Shown piece by piece: positions 9,783 to 18,076 of a DNA stretch of 64,000 bases. The translations under genes were made by a program, and so were the position numbers. Source of the stretch: Lysobacter capsici (lineage in GTDB: Bacteria > Pseudomonadota > Gammaproteobacteria > Xanthomonadales > Xanthomonadaceae); NCBI RefSeq assembly GCF_014779555.2, contig NZ_CP094357.1:1240001-1304000 (forward strand), read 5' to 3'. Below the pieces are notes generated by a model, which was given only the letters and a program-made list of their open reading frames with translations, did no database searches and was not told the origin of the DNA. How positions within the stretch are numbered: position 1 is the first letter of the stretch; every line of letters begins with the position of its first letter.

Positions 9783-10613
9783 ATGAGCCCCGCATCGATC
9801 ACGCCCTTGCCGATACGCCGCCGCGCGGTATTCGTGTCCGATGTGCATCTGGGGGCCAGGCACTGCCATGCGGCGGAACTGGCCGATTTTCTGGGCAATC
9901 TGCGCTGCGACCGCTTGTATCTCGTCGGCGACATCGTCGACCTGTGGTGGATGTCGCAGCGGCGCGCGAGCTGGGGCGCGGCGCAGTACCGGGTGGTCGA
10001 GGCGCTGCATGCGCTGGCCCGCGCCGGCACCGAGCTGATCTACGTGCCCGGCAATCATGACCGCTCGGTGCGTCGCTTCTGCGGCCTGGCGCTGCCGCGC
10101 ATGCAGGTGCGCCGGCGCGCGATCCACCTGACCGCCGATGGCCGTCGCCTGCTGGTTACTCACGGCGACGACTACGACAGCGTGACCCAGTTCGGCGGCA
10201 TGCAGGAGAAGTTCGGCGACTGGCTATACGAACGCATCCTCACCGGCAACCAGCTCACCAACCGGGTGCGGCGCCGCTTCGGTCTGCGCTACTGGTCGCT
10301 GGCGGATTTCCTCAAGCGCCGCAGCGGCGCGGCCGAGCGTTATATCTCGCGCTTCGTCCAGGCCGGTTTGAACGATGCGCGCCAGCGCGGGCTGGACGGC
10401 ATCGTCTGCGGCCATATCCATCGCGCGGCCTTGTTCGAACGCGACGGTTGCATCTATGCCAACGACGGCGACTGGGTGGAGAGCCTGACCGCGCTGGCCG
10501 AGGACCCCGACGGGACCTTGCGGTTGCTGGCGCATACCGGCGAGACCTTGGCGATGCTGCCGGCGCGGGCGGCTCGGTTGGCGGTGCGCGAAGAGTTGCC
10601 GCACGCGGCTTGA
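9783..10613 (+). CDS. Metallophosphoesterase of the UDP-2,3-diacylglucosamine diphosphatase-like type
   Basis: 276 residues. All calcineurin-like metal-binding motifs are present: DVHLG (Asp20, His22), GDIVD (about 49), GNHD (about 90), HGDDYD (about 125) and GHIH (about 210). Proteins of this type are commonly called LpxH-like, acting on UDP-2,3-diacylglucosamine in lipid A synthesis. However, there is a distinct LpxH group, and the gene directly follows an aminolipid acyltransferase. It may therefore act on another pyrophosphate or phospholipid-related substrate. It is followed by palindromic repeats and no clear terminator. Confidence 0.72.
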   Translation: MSPASITPLPIRRRAVFVSDVHLGARHCHAAELADFLGNLRCDRLYLVGDIVDLWWMSQRRASWGAAQYRVVEALHALARAGTELIYVPGNHDRSVRRFCGLALPRMQVRRRAIHLTADGRRLLVTHGDDYDSVTQFGGMQEKFGDWLYERILTGNQLTNRVRRRFGLRYWSLADFLKRRSGAAERYISRFVQAGLNDARQRGLDGIVCGHIHRAALFERDGCIYANDGDWVESLTALAEDPDGTLRLLAHTGETLAMLPARAARLAVREELPHAA

Positions 10614-10649
10614 GGCGGGCCGGGCGGCCCTCATCCGCCCTGTCGGGCA

Positions 10650-10734
10650 CCTTCTCCCGCAAGCGGGAGAAGGAAACAGCGTGCTTCTTGCTCCCTCTCC
10701 CTCTCCCTCTCCCGCTTGCGGGAGAGGGAGAGGG
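10650..10734. repeat. REP-like palindromes (two stem-loops)
   Basis: Two hairpins with the same core: CCTTCTCCCGC/GCGGGAGAAGG at 10650-10673, and a perfect 17-bp stem (CCCTCTCCCTCTCCCGC) at 10699-10734. The core TCTCCCGC-nn-GCGGGAGA recurs at 20364-20387 and in part at 20514-20535. They lie between convergent genes and may end transcription or stabilise RNA ends. Confidence 0.75.
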
Positions 10735-10760
10735 TGAGGGCAGCCGGGCACTCGTTGCAA

Positions 10761-11462
10761 TCACCCGTCAGCCACAGCCCGCCGCAACGCCGCCCGCGCC
10801 AGCAACCGCGTCGAATCCAACGTAGGCAACGCCGAATTCTCATCGCCGATGATCAGCGGAATCTCGGTACATCCCAGCACCACCGCATCGCAGCCCTGGG
10901 CCTTGAGCCCCTCGATGACCTGCTGGAAATACGCCACCGTCGATGGCTTGAACACCCCGTACACCAACTCGTCGATGATCAGCCGGCCGATCGCCGCGCG
11001 CTGCTGCGCATCGGGCCGCACGAACTCCAGCCCCAGCGCGCCGAGCTTGTCGGGATAGACCTCGCTCTCGACCAGCCACTGCGTGCCGGTCAGGCCGATC
11101 CGGCGGAAGCCGCGTTCGGCCGCGCTGCGCGCGACCACTTCGGCGATGTGCAGCCACGGCAGCGGCGAGCGCGGTAGCACGTAGTCCATCGCCTGATGGA
11201 TGGTGTTGTCGGGGCAGATCAGGAACCGCGCGCCGGCGCTGGCGAGCTTGTGCGCCGAGGACAGCATCAATTCGCCGACGCCGTCGATGTCGCCGCGATC
11301 CAGACACACCACGTAATCGGCCAGCGAATGGGTATGCAGCGCGATCTGCGGATGCGCATGCGGGCCGAGCAGGGCCGCGCCTTCGCTGCAGATCGTGCGA
11401 TAGCACAGCGCGGCGCCTTCGGCCGAACAGGCGACGATGCCGATGGAAGCGGGATGGGGCAT
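10761..11462 (-). CDS. Aspartate/glutamate racemase-family protein, first catalytic Cys replaced
   Basis: 233 residues from the ATG at 11462, chosen because AGGAG sits 7 bases upstream. The fold signatures of cofactor-independent Asp/Glu racemases are present: SIGIVACSAEGAALCY at the N-terminus and VLGCTEIPL with Cys198 near the C-terminus. In the usual PCNT motif, which holds the first catalytic Cys, this protein has PDNT (Asp85), with a nearby Cys83. It may be a stereospecific or altered-activity member, as seen in some one-Cys racemases. Substrate unknown. It is followed by REP palindromes and preceded by another repeat. Confidence 0.8.
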   Translation of the reverse strand: MPHPASIGIVACSAEGAALCYRTICSEGAALLGPHAHPQIALHTHSLADYVVCLDRGDIDGVGELMLSSAHKLASAGARFLICPDNTIHQAMDYVLPRSPLPWLHIAEVVARSAAERGFRRIGLTGTQWLVESEVYPDKLGALGLEFVRPDAQQRAAIGRLIIDELVYGVFKPSTVAYFQQVIEGLKAQGCDAVVLGCTEIPLIIGDENSALPTLDSTRLLARAALRRAVADG

Positions 11463-11511
11463 GAGGAACTCCTGAGCGGACGCAATGGACATCGCTATAT
11501 TGCCGAAGCCG

Positions 11512-11598
11512 CTGTAGGAGCGGCGCAAGCCGCGACCGCGACCTCACGCCAACGACGCCAGCCTGATGTCGCGGTCGCGGCTCGCGCCGCTCCTACAG
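11512..11598. repeat. Inverted repeat of the TGTAGGAGCGGCG family
   Basis: Left arm CTGTAGGAGCGGCGCAAGCC..., right arm ...GCTCGCGCCGCTCCTACAG, about 29 bp each around a 30-base loop. The same unit recurs at 25515-25637, 25731-25829, 33488-33573 and as a half-unit at 54001. It lies between the divergent racemase and YdjM-like genes. Confidence 0.85.
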
Positions 11599-11674
11599 GG
11601 CGCCCGCGCCAACAATCGCCGCGGGAAAACGAAAAACAAACGCCCGCCTTTTGCCGTATCGGTAGCATTCGCGG

Positions 11675-12766
11675 ATGGATTCACTGACCCAGATCGTGCT
11701 CGGCGCCGCGCTGAGCGCCGCCATCGCCCCTGCCAAACACCGCCGCGCGGCCCTGCTCGCCGGCGCGGCCCTGGGCACCTTGCCCGACCTCGACGTCATC
11801 CCGGTCAACCTGTTCACCGACGATCCGGTCGCGCGCATGACCTGGCATCGCAGCCTGAGTCATTCGCTGCTGGTGCTGCCGTTCGTGGCCTGGGCGATCT
11901 GGGGCTGGTGCCGCGCGCGCGGCGGCCGCGTGGCCGAATCGCCGAAGCGCTGGTTCTGGGCGATGCAGGCGGCGCTGCTGACCCATCCGCTGCTCGACGC
12001 GTTCACCGTCTACGGCACCCAACTGCTATGGCCGCTGCCGATGAAACCGGTGATGTGGTCGAGCGTGTTCATCATCGATCCGCTGTACACGATCTGGCTG
12101 CTGATCGCCTGCGTGATCGCCTGGTTCTGGCACGAACGCCGCATGGCGCAGCCGGCCTTGCTGGTCGGGCTAGGCCTGAGTTCGCTGTACCTGGGTGGGT
12201 CGCTGTGGGCCAAGCACCGGGTCGAACGCGACGCCGCGCCGGCGCTGGCCAAGCTCGGCCTGGAAAACGCGCCGCGCTTCTCGGTGCCGACGCCGTTCAA
12301 CACTCTGCTGTGGCGCGTGGTGGCGATGACGCCCGACGGTTTCGTCGAGGGCGAGCGCTCGCTGGCCGCCGATCGCGGGCCGATGCATTTCCGTCATTAC
12401 CGTTCCGACATTCCCGCCTTCACCCAGGTCAACGGCTACCCGGCGGTGCATCGCCTGCAATGGTTCAACCACGGCTTCATGAAGGCCGAGCAGCAGGACG
12501 GCCGGTTGCTGCTGAGCGACCTGCGCATGGGCGCCGAACCCGATTACACCTTCCGCTTCGCCGTGGCCGAGCGCGACGGCGAGAACTGGCGCGAGATCGA
12601 ACCCGAGCAGCTGAAGTGGTCGGCGGATGTGAAGCAGGCGTTGCCGGCGATGTGGGCGCGGATCTGGAACGAACCGGCGATCGTCGCCGACGCCGATGCG
12701 CAGATGCATCCGCTGCAGGAGGCCACGGCGATGCGCGCGCGGGTGCACAGCGATACGCTGAAATAG
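11675..12766 (+). CDS. YdjM-like inner-membrane metal-dependent hydrolase (DUF457 family)
   Basis: 363 residues. The N-terminal half has several transmembrane segments and the conserved start MDSLTQIVLGAALSAA. Metal-ligand candidates typical of the family are PDLD (Asp38, Asp40), HRSLSHS (His58, His63) and THPLLDAFT (about residue 110). The C-terminal half (about 200-363) is soluble. The family is annotated as membrane-bound hydrolases related to LexA-regulated YdjM; the true substrate is unknown. Single-gene unit; no LexA box was identified upstream. Confidence 0.8.
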   Translation: MDSLTQIVLGAALSAAIAPAKHRRAALLAGAALGTLPDLDVIPVNLFTDDPVARMTWHRSLSHSLLVLPFVAWAIWGWCRARGGRVAESPKRWFWAMQAALLTHPLLDAFTVYGTQLLWPLPMKPVMWSSVFIIDPLYTIWLLIACVIAWFWHERRMAQPALLVGLGLSSLYLGGSLWAKHRVERDAAPALAKLGLENAPRFSVPTPFNTLLWRVVAMTPDGFVEGERSLAADRGPMHFRHYRSDIPAFTQVNGYPAVHRLQWFNHGFMKAEQQDGRLLLSDLRMGAEPDYTFRFAVAERDGENWREIEPEQLKWSADVKQALPAMWARIWNEPAIVADADAQMHPLQEATAMRARVHSDTLK

Positions 12767-12951
12767 ACGCTCGCACGCGGCCGATCCGCGCCGCGATGCA
12801 GTGGATGCGTCGCGGAACGATGCCGCGATCGCGTCATCGGCGCGATCGGCCGTTGCATAATCCGTTGCGGCGGACTGTCTTCGCCACCGCGCCATGCCGC
12901 CGCGGCGGTGAACCGTCGCGGCACGGCCGGTCAGATCATCCGAGGTACACC

Positions 12952-13443
12952 ATGCACCACCTTCTAGCGCGGCTCGGCCTGACCACGGCTGCGCTGCTCG
13001 CGCTCGCCGGCACCGGCTGCGCGACCTTCGCCCGCGGCTCCACCCAGTCGCTGACCATCGACAGCCTGCCCGGCGGCGCGACCGTGTCGCTGTCCAACGG
13101 CGAGCGTTGCTCGACGCCCTGCACGCTCAAGCTCAAACGCAAATACCCGGTCGCGGTCGAGTTGTGCAAACCCGGTTACCGCCAGGCCCTGGCGCAAGTC
13201 CGCAGCCAGGTGGGCGGCGCGGGCGCGGCGGGGCTGGCCGGCAACATGCTGATCGGTGGCCTGATCGGAGCCGGCGTGGACGCGGCCAGCGGCGCGGCCA
13301 AGGACTTGAATCCGAATGTGGTCGCGGTGTTGCTGCTGGAGGAAAAGCCCGGTTGCACCGCGCCGGCGTTCCCGCTCGTGCCCCAGCACGGGCAGACGCC
13401 GGACGACTATGCGCAGCAGAAGGCCAAGCAGAAGAAGCACTGA
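12952..13443 (+). CDS. Small lipoprotein with PEGA-like domain
   Basis: 163 residues from the ATG at 12952, preceded by GAGG. A signal peptide leads to a lipidation site at Cys23 (AGTGC). The stretch SLTIDSLPGGATVSLSNGE followed by CSTPCTLKLKRK is typical of PEGA-type surface domains, and a Gly/Ala-rich hydrophobic segment (about 88-110) may insert in the membrane. The C-terminus is rich in Lys and Gln. Probable outer-membrane-associated lipoprotein of unknown role. No clear operon partners. Confidence 0.72.
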   Translation: MHHLLARLGLTTAALLALAGTGCATFARGSTQSLTIDSLPGGATVSLSNGERCSTPCTLKLKRKYPVAVELCKPGYRQALAQVRSQVGGAGAAGLAGNMLIGGLIGAGVDAASGAAKDLNPNVVAVLLLEEKPGCTAPAFPLVPQHGQTPDDYAQQKAKQKKH

Positions 13444-13646
13444 ACTCGGTGCAGAGTCGCGCGTCGCAGGCTGGCCGATAGAGATGGCGCTCGACGCCGG
13501 CGATGGTTTATCGGCCGGGCATGGGGCTGCTAGCGCCGCAGGCCCTTGCTAGGGAAATATCGCAAGGCTCGCGCGAGCCGCGGAATTTTGCGGGCACCCG
13601 CTCGCCGTGCGCTTTAACCGATCGCTCCGAGCGCAAGCGACAACCC

Positions 13647-14645
<999 letters not shown>

Positions 14646-14871
14646 GGGGGCATTGTAAGCCACGCTGCGGTGGCCGCCGGGCAAGGGCCGCGGGCTGGGT
14701 CGGCCGTCGGTTCCGCGGGCCTGGTTTCGAGGCGGCCAATTCAAGGCATTGGGGTCAGACCGGCCTGGCGGCCGTCTGGTCCGGTCCTGGACCCGCGCAA
14801 GCGATCGTGGCCGCACGCTTACGCGCGGCCACGGTCGGCCAGCCCCCGAGGGCCGGCCCGTATCGATCGGC

Positions 14872-15210
14872 TCAGCCGCCGCTGTTGTCTTCGATGGTCG
14901 TGGTCGGGCCGTTCTGCTTGACCGAGGTGATCCCGTTCTCGCGCGCCGCGTCGCTGTTGTACAGCTCGCTGGTGCCGATGACCTGGTGGTTGGCGGCTTT
15001 CAGCACGAAATACGGCTTGTTGTTGGACGCCAGCTTGCGCTCGTAGCGCGCATCGATCGGGCTGTTGGTCTGCACCGAGTGGATGCCGTTCAAGGCGGAG
15101 GCGTGAGTGGTGTAGCTCTCGCTGCTCAGAATGGTCTCGCCGTTGCCGGCCTTGAGCACGAAGTGGTACTGCCCATTGCTCTGCTTGCTGATGACGTACT
15201 TGCCTGACAT
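14872..15210 (-). CDS. YegP-family protein (tandem DUF1508)
   Basis: 112 residues made of two similar halves (about 1-50 and 52-104). Each has the pattern F-x-L-K-A-x-N, then a turn, Ser-x-x-Y and NGI-x-S-V, the DUF1508/YegP repeat. GAGGGAAC precedes the ATG, so translation should be strong. The family consists of small soluble proteins of unknown function, often stress-related. Single-gene unit. Confidence 0.9.
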   Translation of the reverse strand: MSGKYVISKQSNGQYHFVLKAGNGETILSSESYTTHASALNGIHSVQTNSPIDARYERKLASNNKPYFVLKAANHQVIGTSELYNSDAARENGITSVKQNGPTTTIEDNSGG

Positions 15211-15335
15211 GTTCGTTCCCTCGTTGAGCCGCCCGTGGCGGACGTGTGACTTCCGGTTACACGTCCATAGAACGTGCTTGTGAAGCCGGACCGGTCGGGC
15301 GGGGATGTTTCAGGAATGAACGGTCTGAGTGACTT

Positions 15336-16418
15336 TCAACGGCCTTTCGGTCGCAGAACCCCGATTTCGACGAGCCAGTTCTCGACCAGCGCAGGCCACG
15401 CCGCGACGACAGGGTGTTCCATGCGCCTCAAACCGAAGGCATGGCCGCCCTTGGCGAACAGATGGACTTCCGCCTGGACGCCGGCTGCATCGAGCGCGCG
15501 CGCATACACCGTGCTGTTGCAGATTTCGTCGACCGGGTCATCCCATGCTTGCAGCAGGAACGTGGGCGGTGTTCGCGGGCTGACGCGTATGCCGGGGTCC
15601 AGGCTCGCGCCGGAGCGACACAGGTGGCCGGGATAGAACGCGATGGCGAAGTCCGGGCGACTGCTGATCGTGTCGATCGCATCCACGGGCGTGTAGGCGG
15701 GTTCGAAAATATTGCTGGTCTGCACGACCAGATAGCCGCCCGCCGAGAAGCCCATGGCGCCGATCCTGTTCGGATCCACGCCCAGTTCGCCCGCTCTGGC
15801 GCGAACCAGCCTTATGGTCCTTTGCGCGTCCTGAAGCGCGCGGGGGATCTTGGGCGTGACAGCGCATTTGCACTGGCTGTCCCAATGATGATTGCTTTTG
15901 GGAACGCGGTACTTCGACAAGATGCAGGTGATTCCTTTCGAGGCGATCCATCCGCATATCTCGGTGCCTTGCTTGGTGACCACGACCGCTTTGAACCCGC
16001 CGCCGGGAAATACAACGATCGCTGCGCCGGTGTTCTCGCCCTTCGGTGGAAACACGGTCATCGTCGGAGCGGCGACGTCCCATGCCGCCTCGGACGTGCG
16101 TCCTTCGAGCGCGTCGGGTGTTTGCGCGATTTCAATTCGTTCCGGGCCTTGAACGACGCCTTGCATGTCCGGCGCGCCGTCAGGCCAGATCGCGGTTTGC
16201 TTCAAGCCGTGCGGCGGCTGCCAGATGCCCTGGACCCAGGCGTTGGGTGTCTGCGAGGGCTTCGCCGAGGCTGTTGCCGGGGTTGGTTCGGCCTCGGGCG
16301 CTCGCGCCACGGCGGTTGCCGCAACCGTGTTCGAACACCCCAGGATGCACGCGAGCAGCAGGCAGGTTCGGCTGATTGACGACGCTGCGCGCCGGCCTTG
16401 CGGTGCGATGGAGTCCAT
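15336..16418 (-). CDS. Alpha/beta-hydrolase lipoprotein, BD-FAE/acetylxylan-esterase-like
   Basis: 360 residues from the ATG at 16418; an upstream extension to 16607 lacks a signal peptide and is rejected. The N-terminal signal ends in ILGC (Cys28), suggesting a lipoprotein. The hydrolase core has VVFPGGGFK (oxyanion region, 136-143), GFSAGG with nucleophile Ser225, Asp293 or Asp294 in AWDDP, and His326 in GGHAFG. This pattern fits carbohydrate esterases and related feruloyl or acetyl esterases. Probable periplasmic esterase; substrate not predictable. Confidence 0.8.
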   Translation of the reverse strand: MDSIAPQGRRAASSISRTCLLLACILGCSNTVAATAVARAPEAEPTPATASAKPSQTPNAWVQGIWQPPHGLKQTAIWPDGAPDMQGVVQGPERIEIAQTPDALEGRTSEAAWDVAAPTMTVFPPKGENTGAAIVVFPGGGFKAVVVTKQGTEICGWIASKGITCILSKYRVPKSNHHWDSQCKCAVTPKIPRALQDAQRTIRLVRARAGELGVDPNRIGAMGFSAGGYLVVQTSNIFEPAYTPVDAIDTISSRPDFAIAFYPGHLCRSGASLDPGIRVSPRTPPTFLLQAWDDPVDEICNSTVYARALDAAGVQAEVHLFAKGGHAFGLRRMEHPVVAAWPALVENWLVEIGVLRPKGR

Positions 16419-16835
16419 GACCTGGAAAGCCCCGTTTGGCGGAGCCTGCGATTCTGGCGCCCCGGCCGAAGCGCGAGTAGCGAGGATTTCTTTTGCTTGC
16501 CTCAACCAAATCTTGCAACGGCCGCAGCCTGCGGTCGCGTAGTCGCGATGCGCCAGGTTGCTGGTGGCCTTGGAAGGCAAAGCAGTGAACGACAACGCCC
16601 GGGGCATACCCGGGGCGAGGCTTGATCGGAAGGCTCAGCGCGCCGGCTCCGACAGCGCCGGCAGATCCACGCGCGGCTTGAACATGGGCGGTGCGCATGA
16701 ACGTGGTGGCGGGCGTCGCGGATTTATCGAAGAAGCTGGTGTTATGCAGGTAGAGCGCTAGCGCTGGAGGGCTCAGTCCCGATGCCTTCGGTTCGGATCG
16801 CGACATTGTCCGGGGCGCTTTTCTCATCCGAAAGG
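16419..16835. other. Intergenic region without a recognised gene
   Basis: About 420 bases upstream of the esterase gene. Short open frames here have poor codon use and no family resemblance. It probably holds the esterase promoter. Confidence 0.4.
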
Positions 16836-16868
16836 AAAGCGTCGGGGCTGAAGCCCCTCCCACAAAAG
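16836..16868. repeat. Copy of the GGGGCTTCAGCCCC repeat family
   Basis: Short palindromic unit AAAGCGTCGGGGCTGAAGCC followed by CCTCCCACAAAAG. Its stem GGGGCTgAAGCCCC recurs as an inverted pair at 38668-38781. Located just after the PepSY gene stop, on the downstream side. Confidence 0.7.
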
Positions 16869-16918
16869 AGCTTGCGGTATCGGTATTGGCCTCGACGCCG
16901 CCGGCGGCTCGTCGCCGC

Positions 16919-18037
16919 TCAACGTCCGCGCCGGCGCCGCCAGAACAGGAAGCCGGTGACAAGCAGGAACGCCGGCACCAGGCCGGTCAGCGCGATGGCG
17001 ATCTGCCACACCCGTCCGCCGACGAAACCGCCATGCAGCGGATAGATCGCATCGAAGCTGCGCGAACCGCGGCCCTGCGCGGTCGCGTCCTGGGCGCCGA
17101 TCACCGCGCCGCGATAAGGATCGATCCACACCTGGCTGCGTCCGACCGGATGCCATTCGGCCGGCATGCGCGCGCGGATCGAGACCAGACCGCTGCCGGA
17201 CTTGGGCAGGCCGATGCGGCGCAGCTGCGCGCCGGCCAAGGCGCCGCCCGGCGCGACCGCGCTGTCGGCCGCGCGCAGCACCGCGTCCCAGGCGGCCGGC
17301 TGATCGCTGGCGGCGAGTTTCGGCGGCTTGGGCGGCTTGCCGTCGCCGAAGGCCGCGCGCAATGCGTTGCGCGCGACTTCGTCGTAGACCATCGAGGTGC
17401 CGGTCAGCGCCGCGAGCAAGGTCAGCGGCAGCAGCCACAGCCCCAGGCCGCGGTGCCAGCTGAGCCAGCGCCGCGTCGGCGGCCCGCGATACCACTTCAG
17501 GCTCGCCGCCAGCGCCGACCAGCGCGGCCACCACAGGTACAGGCCGCTGAGCAGCATGAACACCGCGACGAGGCCGACCACGCCGAGCACCTGTTCGCCG
17601 GTCTTGCCCGACAACAGGTGCGTATGCAGATCGCGCAGCCACAGCACCGCGTCGTTGCCGGTGTTGCGGGTCAGCAGCAGTTCGCCGCTGGCCGGATCGA
17701 AGTAACGCCGCTCGTTGTCGGGGAAATAGCCTTGCCACACCGGCAGTTGCGGCGTCGGCAGGTCGAGCGAAGTCATGCCCTGCGACTGCCACTGCCCGAC
17801 GATGCGTTGCAGCGCCTGGCTGCGTTGCTGCGGGGTGATCGCGGCGTCGCGTTGCAGTTGCGGGTACGCCCACAGCGCGAGTTCGCGCTGGAACGCGAGC
17901 ACCGTGCCCGACAAGGCCACCAGCGCGAACGCGGTGCCCAGGCTCAGGCCGAGCCACAGGTGCAGCCACCGCAGGAGCGCACGCGATCGCGAGCGTGTGC
18001 GGGGTGATGGATTCGCGGTGGCCTGGCTGGCGGTCAT
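16919..18037 (-). CDS. PepSY-domain inner-membrane protein (iron-uptake associated)
   Basis: 372 residues with four apparent transmembrane helices: near 22-45 (LHLWLGLSLGTAFALVALSG), about 150-170, 205-225 and a C-terminal one ending FLFWRRRRGR. This is the PepSY-associated TM architecture. Members sit beside TonB receptors and some reduce ferric siderophores or heme at the inner membrane. It begins 40 bases after the TonB-receptor stop on the same strand, so the two likely form one iron-regulated transcript. The reductase role is inference. Confidence 0.85.
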   Translation of the reverse strand: MTASQATANPSPRTRSRSRALLRWLHLWLGLSLGTAFALVALSGTVLAFQRELALWAYPQLQRDAAITPQQRSQALQRIVGQWQSQGMTSLDLPTPQLPVWQGYFPDNERRYFDPASGELLLTRNTGNDAVLWLRDLHTHLLSGKTGEQVLGVVGLVAVFMLLSGLYLWWPRWSALAASLKWYRGPPTRRWLSWHRGLGLWLLPLTLLAALTGTSMVYDEVARNALRAAFGDGKPPKPPKLAASDQPAAWDAVLRAADSAVAPGGALAGAQLRRIGLPKSGSGLVSIRARMPAEWHPVGRSQVWIDPYRGAVIGAQDATAQGRGSRSFDAIYPLHGGFVGGRVWQIAIALTGLVPAFLLVTGFLFWRRRRGR

Positions 18038-18076
18038 GGCTGGGCGTGGTCGGCGGTCGGTTTGGATGCGATCGGT

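Noticed and set aside
16558-16761. 67-codon open frame between the esterase and PepSY genes
   Set aside because: No ribosome-binding site, poor codon bias and no resemblance to a known protein.
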